From: Proteobacteria bacterium UBA6920
Lineage (GTDB): Bacteria; Pseudomonadota; Gammaproteobacteria; SG8-11
Direction: 5' to 3'
Length of the DNA: 16,718 nucleotides
NCBI GenBank assembly: GCA_002448875.1
Contig: DKAS01000068.1
Span: forward strand, 187 to 16,904
Shown here: positions 9,358 to 15,980 of the stretch, in pieces
Layout: the number at the start of each line of letters is the position of its first letter
Numbering within the stretch: the stretch's first letter is position 1
Notes under the pieces: model-generated
Seen by the model: the letters and a program-made list of their open reading frames with translations, nothing else
The model's database searches: none
Told to the model about the DNA's origin: nothing
Position numbers and translations under genes: made by a program

Positions 9358-9395
9358 ATGCGGCATGGTGGCGCAAGTCCTGTGGCAGAGCACTT

Positions 9396-9411
9396 GGCAC
9401 GGGCCCCTGCC
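9396..9411. repeat. 16-base near-perfect palindrome in a divergent spacer
   Basis: GGCACGGGCCCCTGCC pairs with itself at seven of eight positions. It lies between the divergent PrcB-like and MazG-like genes, where an operator would be expected, but a chance match in GC-rich DNA is possible. Confidence 0.3.
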
Positions 9412-9541
9412 GGCACAGTCAAGGGTCCGCCATATTAAAACTAATGGCAAAACAAAGGAAGTGGGCTGACCGTTGCGGCAGCGGCGCGCAGCAATCGCCG
9501 CGGCTTGCTGTGAATCCACAAAGATACAGAGGACGGCGAAA

Positions 9542-10417
9542 ATGAATAAAAAATCGGAATTGACCCTGGAGGTTCTGCGGCATCAGTTGCGGCAATTTGC
9601 CGCGGAACGCGATTGGGAGCAGTTTCACAGCCCGAAAAATCTGGCCATGGCGCTGATCGTCGAAGCCGGGGAACTGGTGGAGCATTTTCAATGGTTGACC
9701 GAACAACAGAGTCGGGATCTGGCAGTGCGGGAGGTCCAGGACGTCAAGACCCGGCGCAAACAGCTGCAGATTGGGCATGAACTGGCGGATATTCTCGTCT
9801 ACCTGGTGCGCCTGGCGGATCAACTGGACATCGATCTGCTGGCGGCGGCGGAGGAAAAGCTCAAGGTCAACGCGGAAAAATATCCGGCTCGCCAGGTACG
9901 CGGTCGGGCGGACAAATATACGGAGTATCTCGACGACAATGATGGCGGTGGAGAGCGGGAGCCGCCGTTATTTTCCGGAGAGATAAGGCGGGACGGCCCA
10001 GGCATCGCGCAGGACGCGCGCGCGTTCCAGGCTGAGGCGGGCTTCCTCGCGGGCCTGGGTGGCGGCGCGCAGGGCAGCCGCCGGGTCGCTCCGCAGCTCT
10101 TTTTCCGCAGTTTGCAGCAGGCTCTGGGTGCTGGTCCAACCGCCTTGCAGGGCCACGGCCTGATCAAACAATTGCCGCGCTTCGGCAATAACCTTAGCCG
10201 CATCTTCGCCGGCCGGCGACGGGCCCGCGAGCATCCCCAGGCAGGTGATGCAGGCGGTGCGCAGAAAAATGGCTCGTATCCTGTTCAAAATCGTGTGCCC
10301 GGTGCGTTCATGGGAATGCCGTTGCTGATGAAAGTGTGGAAATACTCCAGGTTATTCATAGCATCCGACTGCTCTTTCAAGGGGACGGCGCCGATGTTGT
10401 TCATGCAGCCTTTGTAA
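9542..10417 (+). CDS. MazG-like nucleotide pyrophosphohydrolase, frame without its usual stop
   Basis: Residues 1-130 are a complete all-alpha NTP pyrophosphohydrolase of the MazG-like (RS21-C6/dCTPase-type) family, which hydrolyses unwanted nucleoside triphosphates to monophosphates. Magnesium-binding residues are seen as VEAGELVEHFQW (Glu41, Glu44) and GHELADILVYL (Glu80, Asp83); the domain ends in the usual way with AEKYPARQVRGRADKYTEY. Typical members stop here at about 110-130 residues. This frame instead runs on for about 160 more residues to 10417, antisense to all of soxK and the last 133 bases of soxA. The extension has no recognisable domain and is Gly/Ala/Arg-rich, as expected of a shadow frame. 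The true gene probably lost its stop or a frameshift removed it; a stop in the +2 frame lies about 12 bases past the domain end. ATG at 9542 follows GAGGACGGCGAAA. Confidence 0.8.
   Translation: MNKKSELTLEVLRHQLRQFAAERDWEQFHSPKNLAMALIVEAGELVEHFQWLTEQQSRDLAVREVQDVKTRRKQLQIGHELADILVYLVRLADQLDIDLLAAAEEKLKVNAEKYPARQVRGRADKYTEYLDDNDGGGEREPPLFSGEIRRDGPGIAQDARAFQAEAGFLAGLGGGAQGSRRVAPQLFFRSLQQALGAGPTALQGHGLIKQLPRFGNNLSRIFAGRRRAREHPQAGDAGGAQKNGSYPVQNRVPGAFMGMPLLMKVWKYSRLFIASDCSFKGTAPMLFMQPL
9968..10288 (-). CDS. soxK: SoxXA-binding protein SoxK
   Basis: SoxK is a small periplasmic protein that binds the SoxXA cytochrome complex and promotes its activity in thiosulfate oxidation. The 106-residue product has a signal peptide (basic NRIRAIFLR then a hydrophobic stretch, cleavage near SPAGEDA, about residue 27) and a helical, Ala/Arg/Glu-rich mature part (AALRAATQAREEARLSLERAR) ending in WAVPPYLSGK, which fits the SoxK/SAXB family. 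Its place directly after soxA is the main support. The start is an unusual TTG at 10288 that overlaps the soxA stop (TTGA), so translation is probably coupled to soxA; no good Shine-Dalgarno sequence is visible. The next in-frame ATG would cut the signal peptide away. Confidence 0.78.
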   Translation of the reverse strand: MNRIRAIFLRTACITCLGMLAGPSPAGEDAAKVIAEARQLFDQAVALQGGWTSTQSLLQTAEKELRSDPAAALRAATQAREEARLSLERARVLRDAWAVPPYLSGK

Positions 10418-11118
10418 CGCCATTGAAGGGTGCCCACTTCTCCCCATTCGGAACGGTAGGTGGGGAAGTGTGTGGCCTGACCTACCGCCGGACTCAGGTC
10501 ATTGCCGCGGATGCGCGTACCCGCCGCCTGCCAGTGACAGTGATAACAGGCGAATTCCCGCGGCCCACGGCGGGTGAAGTAGATGCGCTTGCCATCTTCA
10601 TAGGCCGCCTGTGCCCGGGGGTCGTTGGGCACGGTAACGGTGATGATTTTGTCGCGGGAGGTCGAGGCCAGATAAGCCAGAATTTTCGCCAGGTCACCCT
10701 TGAGCGCGTCCAGGGGTTTTTCGTTGTTCTGCTGTCGGCAGGCGTTGAGGACAGCGGTGAGGTTCTCCACCTTGCCGGTTGCGGCATTGAAACGTGGATA
10801 GGTATGGGCGATGGCGATGCCGCCGTTTTCCAGGCAGGCGCCATAGGTTTTGCCATTGGCAAACGGGGTCGTGAACAGTTCCTTGCCTTCCTCTATGGCC
10901 GCTTCATAGGGGGGGAACTCCATAATGTCCAGCCACTGCTGTTTCTTGTCTTCGTTGAAATTGTAGGATCCATTGGCCAGATCCGCCGGCGAGAGGGCCG
11001 GGAAGCGGGTGTGAAAATAGTTCTGATAGATTTTCAGATCCTCCTGCGGTCCCGCCTGGACACTGATGGAAACCAACAGCAGGGTGGCAAATCCGGAATG
11101 GCGGACGGAGGATTTCAT
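10285..11118 (-). CDS. soxA: L-cysteine S-thiosulfotransferase subunit SoxA (monoheme c-type cytochrome)
   Basis: SoxA with SoxX forms the periplasmic cytochrome complex that oxidatively couples thiosulfate to the carrier SoxYZ. The 277-residue product has a signal peptide (cleavage near VQAG, residue 22-23) and one covalent heme site, CYHCH (191-195). Cys238 in RYKGCMNN matches the conserved catalytic cysteine that ligates the heme as a persulfide. The N-terminal half keeps the cytochrome-like domain but has no second CxxCH; Cys95 (ACLENGG) and Cys127 (LNACRQQ) likely form the disulfide seen in monoheme SoxA proteins. It overlaps soxX by four bases (ATGA) upstream and soxK by four downstream, so all three are one operon. 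No soxYZ, soxB or soxCD is in the window. Confidence 0.94.
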   Translation of the reverse strand: MKSSVRHSGFATLLLVSISVQAGPQEDLKIYQNYFHTRFPALSPADLANGSYNFNEDKKQQWLDIMEFPPYEAAIEEGKELFTTPFANGKTYGACLENGGIAIAHTYPRFNAATGKVENLTAVLNACRQQNNEKPLDALKGDLAKILAYLASTSRDKIITVTVPNDPRAQAAYEDGKRIYFTRRGPREFACYHCHWQAAGTRIRGNDLSPAVGQATHFPTYRSEWGEVGTLQWRYKGCMNNIGAVPLKEQSDAMNNLEYFHTFISNGIPMNAPGTRF

Positions 11119-11471
11119 AGCGTATAGAGAAAATCGATGATGAGGTTGATTTCATCGTCGCTCAGCAGCCGGTTGCGGCCAAATGGCGGCATCATGGTGT
11201 AGGGATCCAGGGCGGCCACCGGATCATACAGGATGCTGAAAAGTTTTTTCCGGTCGGGAAAGCGCGCCTTGATATTCTGCAGCGGGGGAGCGACGGTGCC
11301 CGCCTGTTCGGTGCCGGCGTAGAAATGGCAGGCCTGGCACTGTTCCAGCGCCAGCTGCCTGCCGCGCTCGACGGCGTCGGCGGCCAGCGATGCCTGCCCG
11401 CCCGTCAGGGCGGCGATAAACACCCCGCCAGCCATAAGCCTACGGCTGCGCACTCCGGGCGATGCATTCAT
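11115..11471 (-). CDS. soxX: Sulfur oxidation c-type cytochrome SoxX
   Basis: SoxX is the monoheme electron-accepting partner of SoxA in the periplasm. The 118-residue product (from the ATG at 11471) has a signal peptide ending near QASLA (residue 30), a heme site CQACH (45-49), and the family hallmarks VAPPLQNIKARFPDR (60-74), LYDPVAALDPYTMMPPFGRN (81-100, with Met93 or Met94 as axial heme ligand) and the C-terminal LSDDEINLIIDFLYTL. I chose the ATG because GAGGA stands about seven bases before it; a TTG four codons upstream overlaps that ribosome site and is less likely. First gene of soxXAK. Confidence 0.94.
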   Translation of the reverse strand: MNASPGVRSRRLMAGGVFIAALTGGQASLAADAVERGRQLALEQCQACHFYAGTEQAGTVAPPLQNIKARFPDRKKLFSILYDPVAALDPYTMMPPFGRNRLLSDDEINLIIDFLYTL

Positions 11472-11516
11472 GGCGATCCTCAATTCCCTTCGCGGTTTCG
11501 GCGACTGATATCCTTA

Positions 11517-11545
11517 ACCCTAGTTCAAGGCGACCGGAGAATCAA
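11517..11545 (-). promoter_or_regulatory. Candidate sigma-70 promoter of soxXAK
   Basis: On the minus strand TTGATT (11540-11545) and TAGGGT (11517-11522) are spaced by 17 bases and stand about 46 bases before the soxX start. The -35 match is fair and the -10 match weak. Confidence 0.25.
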
Positions 11546-11549
11546 GGTG

Positions 11550-11605
11550 CGCCAGCGCCAGGCGTGCCGCTGCCGGGGGTGGCGTGTGCCGCCGTGGCGC
11601 TGGCG
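11550..11605. repeat. 11-base perfect inverted repeat upstream of the TrmH-like gene
   Basis: CGCCAGCGCCA (11550-11560) and TGGCGCTGGCG (11595-11605) are exact reverse complements separated by 34 bases. The element ends 33 bases before the ATG at 11639, so it would fold in the mRNA leader of the methyltransferase gene if transcription starts upstream. It could also be a DNA site between the divergent soxX and TrmH-like genes. Confidence 0.45.
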
Positions 11606-11638
11606 AAGCGGCGGGGCTATGGTGTAGATTGCGCTGCC

Positions 11639-12487
11639 ATGAGACGGAAAAACAGCACGCCGCCGCCGCGCAGCGGTCACCGGGACAAAACGGCCGAGCA
11701 GCGCCGGGAAGTCAAGTACTATGGCCTGGCCGCCTGTCTGGCGATCTGGCGCAGCCGGCCGGCGGATATCATACGCATTTATCTGGAGCAATCCCGCCTG
11801 GGGGACTGCGCCGACATGCTGCGCTGGGCGGCCCAGCAACGCAAGGCCTATCATGTAGTGGCGGCGGAAGATCTGGAACGGCTGACCGAGTCGGTACACC
11901 ATCAGGGGATTTGTCTGCTGGCGGTGGAGCGCCCGCCGTTGCCGGTGCGTAAGTTTCAGCAGCAGCTGGCGCAGCACAACGGCGCGTTGCTGCTGGTTTA
12001 TCTCGATGGGGTGGAAAATCCGCACAATCTCGGAGCGATCCTGCGCAGCTGTGCGCACTTCGGCCTGCCTTACCTGCTGGGCGATGCCAATCAGTTGCCG
12101 CGTCTGTCTGCGTCGACCTGTCGGGTGGCGGAGGGTGGCGCCGAACATGTGCATATGGTGGCCGATCGTTCCGCACCGGCACTGCTGCGAGAACTGGCGC
12201 AGGCGGGGTTTCACCTGATCGGTACCAGCGTCGCCGCCGCGGGTGGCGGCAGCGGCGAGACCGCCGCGGCGGCCAAAACCTGCGAGCTGTTCAGCTACAC
12301 CTTCCCCGCCCGCAGCGTCCTGATCATGGGGGCCGAGGTCAGCGGTATTTCCCCGGGCAGCCGGCGGCTGGCGCAAAGCCTGCTGCGCATTCCCGGCAGT
12401 GGCGCGGTGGAAAGTCTCAATGTATCGGTGGCGTTCGCGGTGATCGCCGCCGAATTCTATCGGCAGCACCATGTGGTCTCGCGCTGA
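11639..12487 (+). CDS. TrmH/SpoU-family RNA 2'-O-methyltransferase, YfiF-like
   Basis: SPOUT-fold methyltransferases of this family use S-adenosylmethionine to methylate ribose 2'-OH in tRNA or rRNA. The 282-residue product has an N-terminal substrate-binding domain (about 20-95) with YYGLAACLAIWRSRP and RWAAQQRKAYHVV, close to E. coli YfiF, and then the SPOUT domain. Motif 1 is ENPHNLGAILRSCAHFG (126-142; Asn130, Arg136), motif 2 is LIMGAEVSGIS (228-238) and motif 3 is IPGSGAVESLNVSVA (251-265). The RNA target of YfiF-like proteins is not established. The start is uncertain: the ATG at 11639 has no clear Shine-Dalgarno site, and the frame is open upstream to 11462, but longer versions would overlap the soxX start region. 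It is followed 33 bases later by an RNA pseudouridine synthase gene, so the two may be co-transcribed. Confidence 0.88.
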   Translation: MRRKNSTPPPRSGHRDKTAEQRREVKYYGLAACLAIWRSRPADIIRIYLEQSRLGDCADMLRWAAQQRKAYHVVAAEDLERLTESVHHQGICLLAVERPPLPVRKFQQQLAQHNGALLLVYLDGVENPHNLGAILRSCAHFGLPYLLGDANQLPRLSASTCRVAEGGAEHVHMVADRSAPALLRELAQAGFHLIGTSVAAAGGGSGETAAAAKTCELFSYTFPARSVLIMGAEVSGISPGSRRLAQSLLRIPGSGAVESLNVSVAFAVIAAEFYRQHHVVSR

Positions 12488-12520
12488 AACCGCGGCCGAT
12501 TACGTTGCGGGCGGTGGCGC

Positions 12521-13384
12521 ATGAGCCCGGTGCTACGGCTGGATCATGTAGTCGCCGGCGGTGAGTGCGTCACCGCCGGTGAGCTGCTGGCACGGTTGAG
12601 TGGTTTGCCCAAAGCGCGGATCAAGGACGCCATGAACAAGGGCGCGGTGTGGTTGACTGGCGGCGGCCGGGGCAAGCGCAAGCGCCTGCATCGCTTCACC
12701 GCGCAGCTGCGTACCGGCGATCGCCTGCAACTGTACTACGATGCGCACTTGCTGGCGCGCGTGCCACCGGCGCCCCAGTGCCGCCAGGACCTGGGCCGTT
12801 ATTCGGTCTGGTTCAAGCCGGCGGATCTGCTGGCCCAGGGTAACGACTACGGTGACCACTGTTCTCTGCTGCGTCAGGCGGAGCTGTATTTTACGCCGCG
12901 GCGGCCGGTGTTTCTGGTACATCGTCTGGATCAGGCAGCGCAGGGCTTGATGCTGGTCGCCCATGACCGGGCGACGGCGGCGGCGTTGTCGGGTCTGTTC
13001 CGCGACGGCGGTATGGAAAAAACCTATCAGGTGGTGGTGCATGGCGACCCGGGGCCGGTGGGCAGCGGTGGCACGGTCGACCTGCCCCTGGATGGCAAGA
13101 GCGCGCGCACCCACTGGCGGGTGGAGCGGTGCGATGGCGAACGGCGCTGGGCGTGGTTGCGCGTGCATATCGACAGTGGCCGACTGCACCAGATTCGCCG
13201 GCACCTGTGCCACGCAGGCTGGCCCGTGGTGGGGGATAAAAAATACGGGGTGGCCGATGATCCGCAGCCCATGCTGCACCTGGCGGCCAGTGGACTGGCC
13301 TTCGTCTGTCCCGTGAGCGGGCAACCACGCTCATTGCTGCTGCCCGCGGCGCAGATTTCCTGGTGGGTGGAACCGGCGAGCTAA
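12521..13384 (+). CDS. RluA-family RNA pseudouridine synthase
   Basis: Enzymes of this family convert uridine to pseudouridine in rRNA or tRNA. The 287-residue product starts with an S4-like region (about 15-75, LLARLSGLPKARIKDAMNKGAVWLTG) and then the catalytic domain. The signature HRLDQAAQGLMLVA (134-147) holds the catalytic Asp137; the usual HRLDxxTSG pattern is changed to AQG, a mild departure. MEKTYQVVVHG, GRLHQIRRHLCHAGWPVVGDKKYG complete the fold. It does not match RluA, RluC, RluD or TruC closely enough by eye to name a target. ATG at 12521 follows GGGCGGTGG. Confidence 0.88.
   Translation: MSPVLRLDHVVAGGECVTAGELLARLSGLPKARIKDAMNKGAVWLTGGGRGKRKRLHRFTAQLRTGDRLQLYYDAHLLARVPPAPQCRQDLGRYSVWFKPADLLAQGNDYGDHCSLLRQAELYFTPRRPVFLVHRLDQAAQGLMLVAHDRATAAALSGLFRDGGMEKTYQVVVHGDPGPVGSGGTVDLPLDGKSARTHWRVERCDGERRWAWLRVHIDSGRLHQIRRHLCHAGWPVVGDKKYGVADDPQPMLHLAASGLAFVCPVSGQPRSLLLPAAQISWWVEPAS
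12555..12579 (+). repeat. 10-base-pair hairpin inside the pseudouridine synthase start region
   Basis: CCGGCGGTGA (12555-12564) and TCACCGCCGG (12570-12579) are exact reverse complements around a 5-base loop, and the stem can extend by a G-U and a C-G pair. It begins 34 bases into the coding sequence, close enough to affect initiation. Confidence 0.5.
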
Positions 13385-13400
13385 GGTGATTCCTGTATTT

Positions 13401-13431
13401 GGCCCGACCGGATGGCGCCGGACACGGGTCC
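13401..13431 (+). terminator. Possible stem-loop after the pseudouridine synthase gene
   Basis: GGCCCG-A-CCGG pairs with CCGG-ACA-CGGG-T-CC around ATGGCG, an imperfect GC-rich hairpin 17 bases after the stop. A T-rich run (TTGTTTCTTTTTC, from about 13443) follows only after a 12-base gap, so it is not a standard Rho-independent terminator. Confidence 0.25.
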
Positions 13432-13518
13432 ACGCGGTATCAGTTGTTTCTTTTTCGTGCATGGTCTTGCTATCATATATTCCCCCTGACGTGGTCGGTT
13501 TCCGCAGGCGCCGTCGTC

Positions 13519-13566
13519 AGAATTAATAAAACTATAACCTGGGGTTGATATAAGTTGCTTTTAAAA
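13519..13566 (+). promoter_or_regulatory. AT-rich promoter candidate of the Sel1-repeat gene
   Basis: This AT-rich stretch holds two -10-like hexamers, TATAAC (13533-13538) and TATAAG (13549-13554), 38-54 bases before the start at 13592. No clear -35 box accompanies either. Confidence 0.3.
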
Positions 13567-13591
13567 TGCGGGTTTAGTGGAGGGGTAGAGG

Positions 13592-14878
13592 ATGTCGCAG
13601 TTGGTTACGGACAAGAAATTTTCGCTTGCGCTGGCAATCGTGTGGCTGGCCGTATTCCCTTCCCTGGCAGCCGCTGCCGTGAACAGCGAAGACGAGCTGG
13701 AAGCGGAAACCCGTTTTGAACAGAATCTGGAAAAGGCCCGTAATGGCGACATGATGGCGCAGCACAAGCTGGCCAGTCTGTACGAGCAGGGCATAGGCGT
13801 GCGCAAGGACCTGGCGCAGGCTTTCAAGTGGTATCAGCGCTCGGCGGAGCAGGGCAATATCAAGGCCGAATACCAGGTGGGCTACATGTATTTTCTCGGT
13901 CGCGGTGTTGACCAGGATCTGGCCAAGGCGAAGACCATTCTGGAGAAAGTCGCCGGCAAGGGTTATGTGGCCGCTCAGTACATGATGGGGCATATGTACG
14001 AAAAAGGTCTGGGCGTGACGGCGAATGTGGATCAAGCTCAGCAGTGGTATGTGCGCGCGGCCAACAATGGCTATCTCAACGCCAAGTATGCATTAAAGAA
14101 GATAGACGAAGACATGGCGGCGGAACAGCAGCATCGTCCGGCGGAGGTGGAACCGCCCGTGGAGGAGAAAGCCCGGGCGCCGGTTACCGTCCCACCACCG
14201 CGTCAGGCAGCGGAGCCTGCCGCAGCCCCGGCGCAGGCGGCCGCCCGCAATCGCCTGCCGTCCTCCAGAGAGGAGGAAGACCGGGATATTGCCATGCTCG
14301 ATGACGGCGCCGGCCGGAACAAAACCGCCGCCGCCGCTGTTCCCCCCAGTGTGAATACGCTGGCGGCGGTTAAGACCTCGGTTGCCAAACTCAAGCCCGA
14401 AATCATGCACCGCAAGGCCAAGGTCAAGGATCTGCTGCGTATCATCGGCAGCAACGGCTGGGTGAGCAATAGTCTGCCGGCGCGCCTGCTGCCCTCCGAT
14501 CGCACGACCTGCAAGGCGCAGCTCGATGGCAGCATCGAATGCCTGTCCGACCGGCTGGAGCGCAAGATCGACAAGGCGACGGTGATTTACCAGACCCGCA
14601 GCGTGCTGTCCGATATCAGCGAATTCGGCGAATTCACCCTCACCTATCGCAATAATGTGCTCGACGTCAGCACGCCTCGCCAGGCCGACGGTTTCTGGGA
14701 GGAGGCCAGTGTGCCCATACGCCTGGGCTGGCAGGATACCCAGCACGAAATGCTGTGTCGCCTTAATGCCGATGACAAAGGCATCAGCTGCACCAAGGAA
14801 TCAGGCAGTGACCTGCTGTTCGCCCGCAAGGACAGCAAGGCCATCGTCAGCGCTGCGCGCAAATCGGCGAAGCGCTGA
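13592..14878 (+). CDS. Exported Sel1-repeat protein with novel four-cysteine C-terminal region
   Basis: The 428-residue product has a signal peptide (about 1-29, cleavage after AAAA), about three Sel1/TPR-like repeats (about 49-175; for example AQHKLASLYEQGIGVRKDL, AEYQVGYMYFLGRGVDQDL, AAQYMMGHMYEKGLGV), a Pro/Ala-rich low-complexity linker (about 180-265), and a C-terminal region (about 268-412) that I do not recognise. That region has cysteines at 307, 317, 389 and 400 in two similar settings (CKAQLDGSIEC and CRLNADDKGISC), suggesting two disulfide hairpins in a beta-rich fold. Sel1 repeats are protein-interaction scaffolds; an envelope role is likely but the partner is unknown. Start is firm: GGAGGGG stands six bases before the ATG. 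Single-gene unit, converging on pfkB with a 23-base gap. Confidence 0.85.
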   Translation: MSQLVTDKKFSLALAIVWLAVFPSLAAAAVNSEDELEAETRFEQNLEKARNGDMMAQHKLASLYEQGIGVRKDLAQAFKWYQRSAEQGNIKAEYQVGYMYFLGRGVDQDLAKAKTILEKVAGKGYVAAQYMMGHMYEKGLGVTANVDQAQQWYVRAANNGYLNAKYALKKIDEDMAAEQQHRPAEVEPPVEEKARAPVTVPPPRQAAEPAAAPAQAAARNRLPSSREEEDRDIAMLDDGAGRNKTAAAAVPPSVNTLAAVKTSVAKLKPEIMHRKAKVKDLLRIIGSNGWVSNSLPARLLPSDRTTCKAQLDGSIECLSDRLERKIDKATVIYQTRSVLSDISEFGEFTLTYRNNVLDVSTPRQADGFWEEASVPIRLGWQDTQHEMLCRLNADDKGISCTKESGSDLLFARKDSKAIVSAARKSAKR

Positions 14879-14901
14879 TCCCGGCGCCGTCCGGGCGGCC
14901 G

Positions 14902-15834
14902 TTACAGGCCGTGGCCGAAGGCCTGTTTGAAGCGGTGTTCAAACTCCTCGCGCGTAAAGCGGTGATTTTGCGTGCCGTGATGCTCGATTTTCAGCGCCCC
15001 CATCAGCGAGGCCACGCGCCCGATATTCTCCCAGTCCATCTCGTGAGTCAGACCATAGAGCAGGCCGGCGCGAAACGCGTCGCCGCAGCCGGTGGGGTCA
15101 GCGACGGTTTGTGGTTTGGCGGCGGGAATGTCGAGGCGATGCTCGCCGCGGTAAATGCTGGAACCCTTGGCGCCCAGGGTGATCACCAGGGCTTCCACCC
15201 GATCGGCGATTTCGTGCGGTGACAGACCGGTACGTTCCTGCAGTAATTGCGCTTCGTAGTCGTTGACCGTGACCCAGGTCGCCAGATCGATGAAGTGCAG
15301 CAGATCATCCTTGTCGAACATCGGCATGCCCTGGCCCGGGTCGAAAATGAATGGAATGCCGGCTTCGGCAAACTGCTCGGCGTGCGCGATCATGCCGTCG
15401 CGCCCGTCCGGGGACACTATGCCCAGTTTGATGTCACGGGCGTCGTTGATGTGGTTTTCGTGGGCGAAGTTCATGGCGCCGGGATGAAACGCGGTGATCT
15501 GGTTGTCATCCATGTCGGTGGTGATGAACGCCTGAGCGGTGTAGATATGGTCTATGGTGGTGATGTGACGGGTGGGGATACCGTGCTGTTCCATCCAGGC
15601 CTCATAGGGATCGAAATCGCCGCCGACGGTGGCCATGGGCACCGGATCGCCACCCAGCAGTTTCAGGTTGTAGGCGATATTGCCGGCGCAACCGCCGAAT
15701 TCGCGGCGCATCTCCGGTACCAGGAAGGAGACATTGAGAATGTGCACCTTGTCCGGCAGGATGTGATTCTTGAACCGGTCATGGAATACCATAATGTTGT
15801 CATAGGCGATGGAACCGCAAATGAGTACTGACAT
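14902..15834 (-). CDS. PfkB-family (ribokinase/adenosine kinase-like) carbohydrate kinase
   Basis: PfkB-family kinases transfer phosphate from ATP to sugars or nucleosides. The 310-residue product has the N-terminal MSVLICGSIAYDNIM strand, the first family signature around EFGGCAGNIAYNLKLLGG (45-62), and the second signature DPTGCGDAFRAGLLYG (246-261), with Asp252 as catalytic base in an anion-hole GCGD motif. The overall look (FDPGQGMPMF, TVNDYEAQLL) fits the adenosine kinase-like branch, but the substrate cannot be fixed from sequence alone. A strong ribosome site GGGGGAG lies five bases before the ATG. Upstream is an unusual spacer with several palindromes and a G-quadruplex motif. Confidence 0.88.
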   Translation of the reverse strand: MSVLICGSIAYDNIMVFHDRFKNHILPDKVHILNVSFLVPEMRREFGGCAGNIAYNLKLLGGDPVPMATVGGDFDPYEAWMEQHGIPTRHITTIDHIYTAQAFITTDMDDNQITAFHPGAMNFAHENHINDARDIKLGIVSPDGRDGMIAHAEQFAEAGIPFIFDPGQGMPMFDKDDLLHFIDLATWVTVNDYEAQLLQERTGLSPHEIADRVEALVITLGAKGSSIYRGEHRLDIPAAKPQTVADPTGCGDAFRAGLLYGLTHEMDWENIGRVASLMGALKIEHHGTQNHRFTREEFEHRFKQAFGHGL

Positions 15835-15929
15835 AAACTCTCCCCCGTTGAAACGTCTATTCGTTTTTGCGCCGCGAACGGCGTGTTACCAAAATCTGTA
15901 TTTGTAAAGCCACCTGTATTCCCGGCGTC

Positions 15930-15952
15930 CCCGCCCCCTGCCAGGGGGCGGG
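15930..15952. repeat. GC-rich 23-base palindrome upstream of pfkB
   Basis: CCCGCCCCCTG (15930-15940) and CAGGGGGCGGG (15942-15952) are exact reverse complements around a single C. It overlaps the first G-runs of the G-quadruplex motif and lies about 96 bases before the pfkB start on the minus strand. Confidence 0.75.
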
Positions 15953-15964
15953 ACAGGGTGGGGG
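15944..15964 (+). other. Putative G-quadruplex motif
   Basis: The plus strand reads G5-C-G3-ACA-G3-T-G5: four runs of at least three G with loops of 1, 3 and 1 bases. Short loops make this a strong candidate by the standard G3+N1-7 rule. The G-rich strand is the template strand for pfkB, so the structure would act in DNA, or in plus-strand RNA, not in the pfkB mRNA. Confidence 0.6.
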
Positions 15965-15969
15965 TGGTC

Positions 15970-15980
15970 ATAGCCGCTAT
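15970..15980. repeat. 11-base palindrome ATAGCCGCTAT
   Basis: This is a perfect odd-centred palindrome (ATAGC-C-GCTAT) directly next to the 19-base inverted repeat. It may be an operator half or part of a larger fold. Confidence 0.5.

Noticed and set aside
9394..9410. Sigma-54-like sequence TTGGCACG...TGC upstream of the MazG-like gene
   Set aside because: The distance between the GG and GC elements is one base too long and the -12 element is CTGC rather than TTGC; sigma-54 sites tolerate this poorly.
11525..12472. 315-codon minus-strand frame across the TrmH-like gene
   Set aside because: Antisense to a gene with all three SPOUT motifs; composition is Arg/Gln/His-rich and no family is recognised.
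13385..13591. Spacer before the Sel1 gene searched for a small RNA or sigma-54 site
   Set aside because: Only weak -10-like hexamers and one imperfect hairpin were found; the GG/GC spacing does not fit sigma-54.
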